From: Puccinellia tenuiflora
Taxonomy: Eukaryota; Streptophyta; Magnoliopsida; Poales; Poaceae
Length of the DNA: 64,000 nucleotides
Assembly: GCA_012064385.1 (NCBI GenBank)
Contig: QRDG01000393.1
Coordinates: 850,846 to 914,845 of the forward strand
Reading direction: 5' to 3'
This document shows, one piece after another, positions 33,001 through 43,702 of the stretch. A program made the position numbers and the translations under genes. Positions within the stretch are counted from its first letter, which is position 1. The number at the start of each line of letters is the position of its first letter. The notes under the pieces are model-generated. The model was not told where the DNA came from. It saw only the letters and a program-made list of their open reading frames with translations, and did no database searches.

Positions 33001-35266
33001 GTTCTATTGCTGCACCTTTGAATGATTTAACTAAAAAAGGTGTTGAGTTTGTGTGGGGCGCAGCCCAAGATGTCGCTTTTGATGAGCTGAAACGTCGTTT
33101 AATTTCTGCACCTTTGCTTATGCTTCCTGATTTCAATAAGCAATTTGATATTGAATGTGATGCTAGTGGTATTGGAATAGGAGGTGTGTTGATGCAAGAG
33201 GGAAAACCAATTGCATATTTTTCGGAGAAATTAAATGGTGCCCAATTGAACTATCCTGTTTATGATAAAGAATTGTATGCACTTGTTCGTGTTCTTGAGG
33301 TTTGGCAACATTATTTGTGGCCAAAAGAATTTATCATACATTCTGATCATGAAGCTTTGAAGTATTTGAAGTGCCAATCTAACTTGAATAAACGTCATGC
33401 TAAATGGGTTGAGTTCATTGAATCCTTCCCATACATTATTAAGTATAAGAAAGGCAAAGAAAACGTGGTTGCTGATGCACTCTCTAGGAAAAGCATGCTT
33501 TTGACACATTTGGATGTTCAAGTTCCTGGTTTAGAGAGTTTGCGTGATTTATATGCTAATGATACTGATTTTTCCATGCCTTTTGCTAAGTGTTCTGCTG
33601 TGAAAGCTTGGGAAAAATACCATATGCATGATGGATACTTGTTTAGAGCTAACAAATTATGTGTGCCAGAATCGTCCGTGCGTTTGCTGTTGTTGCAGGA
33701 ATCTCATGGTGGCGGTTTGATGGGACACTTTGGACGTGAGAAGACGTTACTGATGTTGGCTGATCACTTTTATTGGCCAAGGATGAGGCGGGATGTGGAC
33801 AGGTTTGTTAAGCGTTGCATCACTTGCAACAAGGCAAAGTCCAAGCTGAAGCCTCATGGTTTGTATACTCCTCTTCCTGCACCTACAACTCCATGGGAGG
33901 ACATAAGCATGGATTTTGTGTTAGGATTGCCTAGAACTAGGAGAGGACATGATTCTATTTTTGTGGTAGTGGATCGTTTTTCTAAGATGTCACACTTTAT
34001 TGCCTGCCACAAAAGCGACGATGCGTCGCATATTGCTAATCTGTTTTTCAGGGACATCGTGCGCTTACATGGAGTACCCAAGACGATTGTTTCTGATCGA
34101 GATGTCAAGTTCATGAGTTACTTTTGGAAGACACTTTGGGGCAAGCTGGGAACGAAGCTGCTGTTCAGTACCACTTGTCATCCCCAAACTGATGGACAAA
34201 CGGAGGTGGTGAATCGCACACTATCAACGTTGCTGCGAGCCATGATCAAGAAGAACTTGCGTGAGTGGGAAGATTGTTTGCCGCATGTGGAGTTTGCATA
34301 TAACAGGGCGGTACATTCCACCACACAATTATGTCCGTTTGAGGTGGTGTATGGTTTCAAACCCATTACTCCGCTTGATTTGCTGCCGCTTCCATTACAT
34401 GAGAGAGTCAACATGGAGCATCGAAGCGTGCAGATTTTGTGAGGAAGATACATGAGAAGACTAAAGAGGCAATTGAGAAGAAAGGCAAGTACAATGCAGC
34501 TCGTGTCAACAAGAAGAGAAAGGAGGTGATCTTTCAGCCCGGCGACATGGTTTGGGTGCACTTTCGTAAAGACAGATTTCCTGTTCAGCGCAAGTCCAAG
34601 TTGATGCCGCGGGGTGATGGTCCATTCAAGGTTCTTGCCAAGATAAATGATAATGCATACAAGATAGATCTTCCTACAACTGAGTTTGGTGTCAGTAATA
34701 CTTTCAATGTTGCTGATTTGACGCCATATGCTGGAGAAGACCTTGACGCGTCGAGGTCGACGCCTTTTCAAGGGGGGGAGGATGATGAGGACATCCCTAG
34801 TCCTTTACCATTTTCTTCTATCGATGATGTTGCTGCTCAAGACAAGCCCAATGAGGTGAGGATTGGACCGATGACAAGAGCTCGTGCCAAGCTACTTGGA
34901 CAACAGGTGAACTCACTCTTAATTGAATATGATGTTTGTGATAACGAGAACTTTATACTGCCTAAGTCTATGCACTTGTGTATGATTAGGGTTGTTGATA
35001 ACACAAATATTGGAGGAGTACCAGAGGAGCGGCAAAGAATGGAGTACAACGTCACCTATGGCGCGAGGGAGGAGCGGGAGGAAGGCGCAAGAAAGGAAGA
35101 CGAAGAAAACCAGTCAGGCCGGCCTGAGGCCGGCCTCAGCCCGGCCAGGCCGGGCTGCCACCCGAAGCACCCGGCCTTCGAGACGCAGGAAGGCCGGCCC
35201 AAGCCCGGCCTAGGCCGGGCATGTGCCCGAAGAGGCCGGCCTCAGCCCGGCCTCAGCCCGGCCTAG
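30006..35266 (+). pseudogene. gag-pol of element A (one-base frameshift)
   Basis: The ATG at 30006 follows the leader, and MSSGDEDDG matches the start style of E. Order, with residues counted from that Met: gag core with WELKMEQLWRLHDYTEDRK, zinc knuckle CHTCGGKGHFKREC near 418-431, protease VIIDGGSC with Asp near 515, RT with YFDD at 903-906, RNase H, integrase HHCC from about 1234, and the DDE core from SMDFVLGLP near 1303. At 34418 one G is missing compared with E (GGAGCATCG against GGAGGCATCG), which ends the frame at 34442. The remaining integrase C-terminus with the GPF module, the crossing of the polypurine tract and the LTR-encoded tail follow in another frame from 34439 to 35266. Apart from that base it looks complete. 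RT sequence and layout fit CRM chromoviruses without a classical chromodomain. Confidence 0.92.
34769..34782 (+). promoter_or_regulatory. Polypurine tract of element A
   Basis: AAGGGGGGGAGGA directly before the LTR start at 34783. The coding frame passes through it as QGGEDDED. Confidence 0.8.
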
Positions 35267-35874
35267 GCCGGCCATGCACCCGAAGCGGCCGGCCTCAGCC
35301 CGGCCTCCGCCCGGCCAGGCCGGCTTGCCTGCCAGACGAATTCCAGCCCGGCCTTGGCCCGGCCTAAGCCCGGCCTGGACCCGGCCTGCGCGCCAGATTT
35401 CGGCCGAACCCACTTTTGGGTCGGTTTGTACCCGTTGGAGTCCGAACCAAGTTAGGTTTTTGTGTTAGGTCGGTTGGCCCCCTATATAAAGCTAGGGCCG
35501 GCTGCTAGTGAGAGGTTAGACCACGTTTTGATTAAACCCTAGATTGGATTGCTACAAGCATTCATCTTTTGCCGTGTTCCTCTTTGTTGCGATCAGGAAT
35601 ACAACCCCTCCACTTTGTTTCGATCTGGAGGTTCTTGCTACCAAAGTTAGAGTGTGATCTGTTGTTCCATTGGGAATTAGTAGATCGCAGAAACCGCTTC
35701 GTGGCCGGCGGCTACGTTGCATCGGTGTGAGGCGTCGCGAATATCCATTGGGTTGAAGAGCTGTTGCATTGGCAACAGGGGAGCAGCCGGAGAGTTCGTC
35801 GGAATCTCGCAAGTTATCTACCATCATCAACCATCTACCACCGCTCACAGAGAAGATCGGGCCACCCCTTATCA
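34783..35874 (+). repeat. 3' LTR of element A
   Basis: 1092 bp. By eye identical to the 5' LTR except T at 35178. The change is C to T in a CCG context, consistent with deamination of a methylated base. Confidence 0.93.
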
Positions 35875-35879
35875 GTGCC

Positions 35880-37803
35880 GGCCTGGGGGCCGGCCTAGGC
35901 CGGGCTGGAGGCCGGCCTGCCTGATTTCGCCTCCTTCCTCCTCTCCTTGTCCATGACGCTTCCTTCTCCTCATCCACGCGTATGCCTTGGATGAAATCAA
36001 CTCTTGGGCTTCCTCGGCACCTCCCATCGGCTTCGTATCCATCGTGTCAAACCTAGCAATGCAAAGGGACGGATGCTCAAGTAGCATACCATTCCAAAGG
36101 GTAGGAAATGAGATCTCGAAGAGGAAAGAGTTCACCTTTGACGCCCATGGTGACTTGGCATGTGTCGGATGGTTTGTCCTTGTGATGGACGTGGGTTGGG
36201 CTACATCATCTCCCCCTCCTTCGAAAAGCGTCGTCCACGACGCTAGCACGTCCTCATCAAGTGAAGGAGATAGATGTCTCGACGTTGAAGTGGAAGTCAC
36301 CATGCCGCTATTGATACCTATACGCACCAAAGACCAAGCAAAATATGTGTGTGCATGATAGAGGAGCACATCATTGATGACATGTCCAAATTTGTTCATA
36401 ACACCATTAGCACAACACAAATATCTGGAATGGAATACAAATGCAAGGTCAATGTGCAAACAACTCGTCCAAACATCCTCAAAATCTGGGAACACAAAAT
36501 CTCCAAGAAAATTTGAGAAGGCTAAGAAAGCTATCTCATTTTGAACCATATGATGTTCATTGCATTGAAAGCGTCGGAAAGAGAGGTTTGTGAACCACAT
36601 AAGGTGAGAGAGGCTCTTATCATCGCCATCATGGGTGCAAACAAAGCAAAGAGAAGAGCAAGTGTTCATCAATTTTGTTGCAACACCAAGAAGATAACAT
36701 CCCAAGGCCTCATGACAAGACATGCTCAAAATATCATTATGGTGACCAACAAACATAAGGAAAGAGAAATTGCTCATCAAGTTTGCGGCAACACATAAAT
36801 CATCTACAAGGAAGATCAAGGGAGCATGAATGTCACAAAGGAAAACCAAAGCACTCACATGTTTGCATGCGAACCAAAGGAAAGAGCAATTGTTCAATTT
36901 GTTCGATGCAAAACATGGACAAGGAAATAGAGGTTGGTCGGAGCCACAACTCTCATGGAAAATGCTCTCAAGAGCTCTTTTTGTCAACTCATGTTCAGTT
37001 GAAGTTGACATTATGAAGCATGAGCCATTACACACGAAATTCCATAAAAAGAAATTGTGTGCATGGTACATGAATGCATCATCCATCATGATGCGTCTCT
37101 TCATTTGCACATCACCAAACACACCACGTTCAAAATGGAAGTGTGAAGTATGCGGATGGTCAACATGCAAAATGAAGGATGGAAAATTCTCAACATAGCA
37201 AAAGGAACCATCTCCAAAAATTGAGAATGCTATGGGGGCAAACTCATTATCAAGCATTTTATCATCATTGCAAGCAACACATAGGAAAGAGAAATTGTTC
37301 GACATATTGCATGCAACAATGGGAGAAAATTTGAAAGATTCATAGCAAGGCATGCATGTGGCAAGATCATCACACATAGGAAATTCCACATGATCAACAT
37401 TGGTTTGGAACAAGGTATCACATGGGAATATGATAGAATCATAGGTGACATCGAAAGAAACATCCACATCATGCAAGCAATCACAAGTCATCATGTCCAC
37501 TAGTGGGATCATGGCATCATCAACACCCATATGCGTACCTTTGTAGTCCCGCTCAAGAGAAGTAGGTGTTGTGGTAGAGGTAGCGGCGTCCATGTAGCCG
37601 ACTTGTACATCTTCATGTAAGCATGGGGTGGCATCGTCTTCATCCTCCATGTACATCTTCTCCATAAGAGGCACCATCATGGCGAAGCTTGGCGTCTCAT
37701 CATCCATGGAACCTAGTAGAACATGAGAGACAACACTAGAGGTAGAGGGTAAGTTGTTAGAAATCGAAATGTCCTCACTTGAACTATCAACTACCTCTCC
37801 CAA
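35880..37803 (-). CDS. Element B: internally repetitive ORF running into the LTR
   Basis: A minus-strand frame of about 640 codons from 37803, crossing the polypurine tract (36209-36222) into the LTR and ending in the GC block. The first 100 residues are acidic. Residues about 165-440 hold four or more variants of a unit with the pattern N-x-[SN]-[NC]-[FC]-S-[FS]-L-x-[FV]-x-[CG] (for example NMSNNFSFLCVAC, NKLNNCSFLWFAC, NLMSNFSFLMFVG). A second, longer repeat has the form DDAFMYHAHNFFLWNFV and NDVLLYHAHTYFAWSLV. It is rich in Cys, His, Phe and Met. No gag, protease, RT or integrase motif is visible. The LTR-encoded tail (KVNSFLFEI, then LEHPSLCIAR) resembles the tail of A and C. I do not recognise the protein and give no function. 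A long non-coding RNA with chance openness is the main alternative. Confidence 0.55.
36209..36222 (-). promoter_or_regulatory. Polypurine tract of element B
   Basis: On the minus strand GAAGGAGGGGGAGA precedes the LTR start TGATGTAG at 36208. Confidence 0.78.
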
Positions 37804-39187
37804 CTCAAGTGGTGTATCCCCATTCCCTCAAAATGTAAGCACTCAATCTCGCATATGGTGGAGGCACTCAACTCACTTGCACTCTCACTCAAGTGGGCTA
37901 GGTGGCTCTCATTCTCACATGGGATTGGTACCATCTCATCATTCAAGCACATAGGGATAGGCTCGGTATGCTCAACTCCAATCGCCACCTTGGTTGAAGG
38001 GAAACTCCCATGCTCAACCTCCTCAACCTTTTCGCCTCCAAAGGTGAATGCCGTAGTGTGGGCATCATCACACGACTCCTTTGCCGAAGGGAACATCCCA
38101 TGCTCGGCTTCTTCACTCGGCTCGCCGCCACAAGTGGTAGCATCTTCAATGCTCATCTCCTTGGTCGAAGGGAAAATCCCATGCTCGACCGTCTTCTCAC
38201 CGTCTTCATGGTCACCATCTTGTAATGGAGTCGACAATAAGCTCGGTGAAGAGTCATGTGAGGGCTTGAAGAACTTGGATAACCCGGCAATGAACTCCTC
38301 GCGGATGGTCTTGAGGTCGGCCATGAGCTTGTCGCCATCGGCGTCGGCCTTGAGCTTGGCTTGCTCGAAGTTGGCATTGTCAGTGTCGCGCTTGGTCTTC
38401 CACTCATCGAGGATGGCCTTGATTTTGTCCAATTCCTTCGTGTAGCTTGATCTATGCTTGGACGCTCTTTTGGTTGTGGCGCGCGGAGAAGACTCCATAT
38501 GATGTGTACTTGCCGCCATCTTGGAAGTTGATGTAGATGCGTGATGGCGTGGCCTTGAGTAGCTTGAGTCCTCATAGTGGCGTCGATGATGATCATGAGT
38601 AGACGTACGCCGATGAGATCCTTGGTGTTCCTTGACGAAGACTCATGTGCATAGGCACTTTGCGTTGGCCGCCGTCTTGAGGGCGAAGTAGCTTGACGTC
38701 GAGGAGGAGGGCGTGTCTCCTTGTCCTCTAGGCGAAGATGCCTTGAGCTCCGTCTCCTTGAACTTGTAGGTTCTTGACGGCGGTGGCGCTCTTGAGTTCT
38801 TGGTCTTGAGGATCGCCGAGGTGGGTACTCATCATCGGAGTCGTCATCAACAAGGTGTGTAGAGCCTCGTGGAAGATCCTTGACGTGCCTTGAGGAGCCG
38901 TAGTTGATGTAGGGTTCCACCACCTCATTGGAGTTGTAGTCGAAGTAGTGGTCCACCATGGTGTTGATGCTTGAAGGCTCGAAGTCGGTGTAGCACTCCA
39001 TGTCGTGGACGGTTGCGGCATCATAGTCGTAGTAGTGGTGGTGCTCCGCCATGACATCCATGCTTGTGGAGGTGTTGACGATGTCGAGGTCCACCATATC
39101 ATCCATGCTTGGGGCGCCGTAGTCGTTGTCGCTCATCATGTTCTCATCATCATGGCCTCCATAGGATGCTCCGCTCTCACTAGACAT
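37804..39187 (-). pseudogene. Element B: 5' ORF with coiled-coil segment, frameshifted
   Basis: On the minus strand a start MSSESGASYGG at about 39187 opens an acidic Asp/Tyr/His-rich region, then an Arg/Ser-rich region (RRSSRPRTQERHRRQE). Near 38600-38640 the sensible frame changes. The other frame continues with RASKHRSSYTKELDKIK and a Lys/Asp/Leu-rich stretch of about 60 residues that looks like a coiled coil (38250-38450). It then repeats a GIFPSTKE / GMFPSAKE / GSFPSTKV motif about 30-40 residues apart. It may be a diverged gag-like protein that once joined the downstream frame, but no family is recognised. Confidence 0.5.
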
Positions 39188-39193
39188 GGTCAA

Positions 39194-40542
39194 TCACAAG
39201 ACAAGTGTATATATATGTGGAGGTGAAAGTAACTAAGAAACCAACCTCACCTGGTAGATAGTATTGGAACTAGTGGACAATGCCAAGAGAAACCGATACA
39301 CAAGAATGCGGGTGACTTGAATTTCAAAGATCCAAACGCAACTCCAAAACACACACGGCTTATGAGTGGATAGGTATGAATTGTGGAAAGCAAATGGAAC
39401 AACCGGAAACCAAGATATTGTAAAGGCAAGTAGAGAACCATGATGACCACAAAGCAAATACAAGTCGATCTCAAAGGATATGAGTGAAGCACATAGAAAC
39501 ACACGCTTTGAAAAAGTGGGACTTGTGCAACCAAAATGAGCTAGTGATGGACCTAGCGAAGACTAAAGCTCAAGTTACACAAGTGCAAGAGAAACCAACT
39601 CGATTGCAATTTATTGGTGGGCTACAAGATTTACACAAAGATACCACACCTATGAATTTTTCATCGAGCTAGCGCGACCTACACGAGATATGGCATTGAG
39701 GCTCTTTCTTTTTATTTGCTCTCTTTTGATTCTTTTATATGCTCTCTTTTGGCCTCTTACTCTCGTTTCCTCTTTTGCCTCTTACTTGCTTGCCAACAAG
39801 GACTATATCAACTAGCGCATACAAGGTTTGCTCGGAACACTACGAGGTATCAAGTGTGCAAAGCCCAAGCAATCATAGATGAGCTAGTCTCAATAGGTAA
39901 GATAAGCACAAATGGCTTGGCTAACAAGTGATGCAAGGTGGGAGAAGGTTCGGGGATGTTATACCTTTCGTCGACGATCTTCACCCGGTGGAGTGGAATG
40001 TCCCTTCCTTGCTCAAGAAATATGGTGGCAATAGATGATGGATCAACCGCCGTGGTGATGTAGAGCTTGTCCGTAGCTTTGATTTGAGACGAAAATCACC
40101 AAAAACGGAGTCCGGAGTGAAAAGTTATGGCCAAAACAAAATTTCAGCAGGGGAACCGGCCTGGGGGCCGGCCTAGGCCGGGCTGGAGGCCGGCGGCTTC
40201 TGCCGGGGGTCCGGCCTAGAGGCCAGCCTAGGCCGGGCTGGAGGCCGGCCGACACTACCCTCCGGGACGCGAAAATGGGCGATTTTGGGCGGAAAACGGC
40301 CCGAAAAACACCAAATCGGAGGGGAAATCAAAGGAATTTGGCCATGGGAACGCAAAGGGAGGTAGATCAACAAGTATAGCAATGGATCCACGGATCAAAA
40401 CCTACCAAAACTCACAAGAATCTCAGATCGAACCAAAAGCAATTTGAGGCTATTTTTGGTGGAAATTTTCGAAATTAGCAAAATCAAAGAAAATTTTTGT
40501 GGATATGGGGGTGGAAACAAAGGCAAATCCGTGGCAACCCTT
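39194..40542 (-). other. Leader of element B
   Basis: Minus-strand leader between the primer site and the first ORF. No gene is seen. A CCGGCC-rich block occurs here too, outside the LTR, at 40155-40252. Confidence 0.7.
40155..40252. repeat. CCGGCC-rich block in the leader of B
   Basis: Units of CCGGCCTGGGGGCCGGCC type, like those of the B LTR but located inside the element. Confidence 0.8.
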
Positions 40543-40554
40543 GCTCTGATACCA
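40543..40554 (-). promoter_or_regulatory. Primer binding site of element B
   Basis: On the minus strand TGGTATCAGAGC, the exact complement of the initiator tRNA-Met 3' end as I know it, two bases from the LTR end. Confidence 0.85.
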
Positions 40555-40556
40555 TA

Positions 40557-41550
40557 TGATGTAGGGTGTTGCCCGATCTTCACGGATTTGAGGTGGGGAA
40601 GAGGATGAACACTAAGAACACGGAGGTGGAAACGAAGAACACGAGGGGAAAAAGGGCAAATCGTGGGGATAACTCGCGAAGCCTACAAGGGAGAATCACC
40701 CGGCAACAAACCCCCAGCGGAGCAGCCTCCGGATCCCAAAACCCAAGTCAACAACACGCTTAATGAAACCGATTTCTCTTACCGGCCGGTCCACCGATCC
40801 AATAGAATCACCGCAGTGAAAGATTGGTTTGCACTACTAGAGACACCTAAATGAAAGAGTAGCTACAACAAGAGATTCATCATCCTCCTCGGAGGAACCC
40901 ATCACGGGAAGGAGCAACGCTCAACTCTAGTTCATTCTTCTCTGCCTCAAATGGAAAAGGGGGAAAGCTATTTATAGTCTTAGTACAAAAGGAGCTGAAA
41001 GGTGGGGGTCCGGCCTGGGGGCCGGCCTGGGCCGGCCTGGAGGCCGGTGGCATCTGTAGGGGGCCCGGCCTGGTGGCCGGCCTGGAGGCCGGCGTCGTCT
41101 GGAGGGGTGCCGGCCTGGGGGCCGGCCTGGGCCGGCTGGGAGGCCGGCCGGCTCTGGTTGGGTGCCGGCCTGGGGGCCGGCCTAGGCCGGCTGGGAGGCC
41201 GGCCGGCTCTGGTGGGGTGCCGGCCTGGGGGCCGGCCTAGGCCGGGCTGGAGGCCGGCCTGCCTGATTTCGCCTCCTTCCTCCTCTCCTTGTCCATGACG
41301 CTTCCTTCTCCTCATCCACGCGTATGCCTTGGATGAAATCAACTCTTGGGCTTCCTCGGCACCTCCCATCGGCTTCGTATCCATCGTGTCAAACCTAGCA
41401 ATGCAAAGAGACGGATGCTCAAGTAGCATACCATTCCAAAGGGTAGGAAATGAGATCTCGAAGAGGAAAGAGTTCACCTTTGACGCCCATGGTGACTTGG
41501 CATGTGTCGGATGGTTTGTCCTTGTGATGGACGTGGGTTGGGCTACATCA
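40557..41550 (-). repeat. 5' LTR of element B
   Basis: 994 bp with perfect 8-bp terminal inverted repeats. A 55-bp GC-rich unit is tandemly duplicated (period visible at 41107, 41162 and 41217). A TATA box on the minus strand (CTATAAATAG) lies at about 40967-40977. Confidence 0.9.
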
Positions 41551-41555
41551 TTTGG

Positions 41556-42788
41556 TCTTTCAAATGCTCCTTCAACATTTATGCGTCTTATGAATCACGT
41601 CTTGCGCACTTTCATTGGCAAATTTGTGGTTGTCTACTTCGATGACATCCTTGTTTATAGCAAATCCTTGCATGAACATGTCGACCATGTGAAGCAAGTT
41701 TTGTTGGCCCTTAGGAATGCTTCACTTTTTGCCAACATCAAGAAATGCACCTTTTGCACCGACAAGCTTGTATTCTTGGGTTATGTACTTTCTTCAAAAG
41801 GGATTGAAGTTGACACCTCTAAGATTGAGGCAATCACAAATTGACCACCGCCAACTAATCTTGCTCAACTTCGTAGCGCTCTTGGTTTGTTTGGGTTTTA
41901 TCGTCGCTTTGTGAAAGATTTTAGCACAATTGCTTGCCCCTTGAATGAGCTTACCAAAAAGAATGTACCCTTCATTTGGGGCAATGCTCAAGAATCGGCT
42001 TTCAATGAACTCAAGAAGAGATTGACCGAAGCTCCTTTACTTGCTTTGCCGGATTTCTCCAAAACTTTCGAACTTGAGTGTGACGCTAGTGGCCTTGGCA
42101 TCGGTGGCGTCCTCATGCAATGTGGCCGTCCCGTTGCCTATTATAGCGAAAAACTTGATGGTGCTCGCCTAAACTACCCAATCTACGACAAGGAACTCTA
42201 TGCCTTAGTACGTGTTTTGGAAGTGTGGCAACACTACCTTTGGCCCAAAGAGTTTGTTATCCATTCCGATCATGAATCTTTGAAATATTTGAAAACCCAA
42301 GCCAATTTGAATAAAAGGCATGCCAAATGGGTTGAATTCATCGAGTCTTTTCCCTATGTGGTGAAGTACAAAAAAGGCAAGGACAATATCGTTGCGGATG
42401 CTCTTTCCCGCAAGATGATCTTACTCACCCAACTTGAAATCAATGTTTTGGGTCTTGATGACCTTAAAGAACTCTATGCTTCCGATTCTTTCTTTGGTCC
42501 TATCTTTACCAAGTGCACAATTGACAAAGGTTGCGATGATTTCTACTTGCACAAGGGTTTCTTGTTTAAGGCTAACAAACTATGCATTCCCGAGTCCTCG
42601 CTCCATTTGTTACTTCTACAGGAATCACATAGTGGAGGACTCATGGGACACTTTGGACGTGACAAGACACTCGCCATGCTATCTACACACTACTTTTGGC
42701 CACGGATGACACGTGATGTGGAGCGCTTGGTGCGCCGTTGCCCAACTTGCCTCAAAGCTAAGTCCACGTTGAACTCTCATGGCCTTTA
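41556..42788 (+). pseudogene. Element C: RT end, RNase H, integrase finger
   Basis: The RT of C resumes after B (LSNAPSTFMRLMN, YFDDILVYS). A TGA at 41842-41844 stands where relatives have Trp (ITNW-type context), a G to A nonsense change. After it the same frame continues with GFYRRFVKDFS, RNase H (ECDASGLGIGGVL, YDKELYALV, HSDHESLKYL) and the integrase HHCC finger (HSGGLMGHFGRDK, CPTCLKAK). It ends at the E insertion with duplication CTTTA. Confidence 0.88.
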
Positions 42789-43687
42789 TGATGAGGACAT
42801 CCCTAGCTCTTATACACTTTCTCCAATTGAAGATGTTGCTGTTCAAGACAAACCAAATGAATTGAGGATTGGACCAATGACAAGATCAAGAACCAAGTTA
42901 TTAGAACAGCAGGTGAACTCACTCCTATTAGAATATGGTGTTTGTGATTCTGAGAATTTTATACTACCTAAATCTATGCATTTATGTATGATCAGGATTA
43001 TTGATAACACAAGCGTTCATGGAGGAGAGGAGCAGCAAGGCGTGGAGGACATGGATGATCACATGAAGAACAAGCAGAATTCCATGGAGAATAAAATCCA
43101 GAACAAGCACAACAAGTGCTTGAGGGAGGAGAGGGAGGCAGGAGCACAAGTGGAGAGACAAGTTGGAGGCGCACCACACTTTGTTGCTGCGCCAAGAGAG
43201 GAGTCCTACTAGGGGTAGGACTTGGACCGGCGTGTTCCTTTTAGGCCGAACCCAATTGGGTCGGTTTGTATCAGTTTGGGTTGCACCCCAACCCGAGTCA
43301 GACTAGTCATGGTGCGCCCCAGCCCTTGGGCCGCACCCCTTCCCCTTTATATACTCCCTTGCTGCGCATTGGAGGGTTAGACTACGATAAACTAAAACCC
43401 TAGATTTCTAGATTGAACTGCTAAGCATTCATCTTGAAGTATTGTTACTGCTTGCAAATTCTGCGTGTTATCTGCTGTTCCATTGGTAATAAGGAGGTAC
43501 AGGACCACTTGTAGTCGGTGGCTACTTGTGCAAGCGTGTGGAGTTGAGAATATCCTTGGGGTTGCAATCTGTTGCATTGGCAATAGGGATCAGCCGGGAG
43601 AGTTCATCAGTATCACACGAGTTATCGATTCATCAATCCATCCTCTACATCATCATCTCACTGAGAAGATTGGGCCAACCCTTATCA
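42789..43687 (+). repeat. 5' LTR of element E
   Basis: TGATGAGGACATCCC to CAACCCTTATCA. The TATA-like TTTATATAC is at about 43347-43355. It encodes the tail segment GPMTRSRTKLLEQQVN and lacks the CCGGCC block of A and L. Confidence 0.92.
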
Positions 43688-43690
43688 TCT

Positions 43691-43702
43691 TGGTATTAGA
43701 TT
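43691..43702 (+). promoter_or_regulatory. Primer binding site of element E
   Basis: TGGTATTAGATT, one base different (C to T) from the site of A and N. Confidence 0.72.

Larger units (their letters stand above)
27840..35874 (+). mobile_element. Element A: young CRM-like chromovirus, complete
   Basis: An 8035-bp plus-strand element with two 1092-bp LTRs (27840-28931 and 34783-35874) and the 5-bp duplication GTGCC (27835-27839 and 35875-35879). By eye the LTRs differ at a single base (28235 C, 35178 T), so the insertion is very recent and the youngest clearly datable event here. A full gag-pol frame is present with one single-base deletion. It sits in the GC-rich block of the B LTR. Confidence 0.95.
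27230..36208 (-). repeat. 3' LTR of element B (split by A)
   Basis: The net length is 939 bp once A and one copy of GTGCC are removed. This is 55 bp shorter than the 5' LTR because one tandem GC-rich unit is absent. The minus-strand start is at 36208. The end at 27230 reads CACCCTACATCA on the minus strand. Confidence 0.88.
27230..41550 (-). mobile_element. Non-autonomous LTR element B (contains A)
   Basis: A minus-strand element with 5' LTR 40557-41550, interior 36209-40556 and a 3' LTR split by A (27230-27839 plus 35880-36208). The duplication TTTGG flanks it (27225-27229 and 41551-41555) inside the RT of C. The LTR ends are perfect 8-bp inverted repeats, TGATGTAG and CTACATCA. The interior has its own proteins but no protease, RT or integrase. 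The LTR termini match those of C and O, which could supply enzymes. The 4.3-kb interior is not simply a deleted gag-pol: its frames match nothing in C. Confidence 0.92.

Noticed and set aside
30180..34771. Minus-strand open frames across gag-pol of A
   Set aside because: They are antisense shadows. The plus-strand gag-pol domains explain the openness.
34439..35266. A separate gene after gag-pol in A
   Set aside because: It is the continuation of the integrase C-terminus after a one-base deletion, not an independent gene.
41329..41555. A protein joining the LTR of B to the RT of C
   Set aside because: The join is created by the B insertion and target duplication. It is a chance fusion of two elements.
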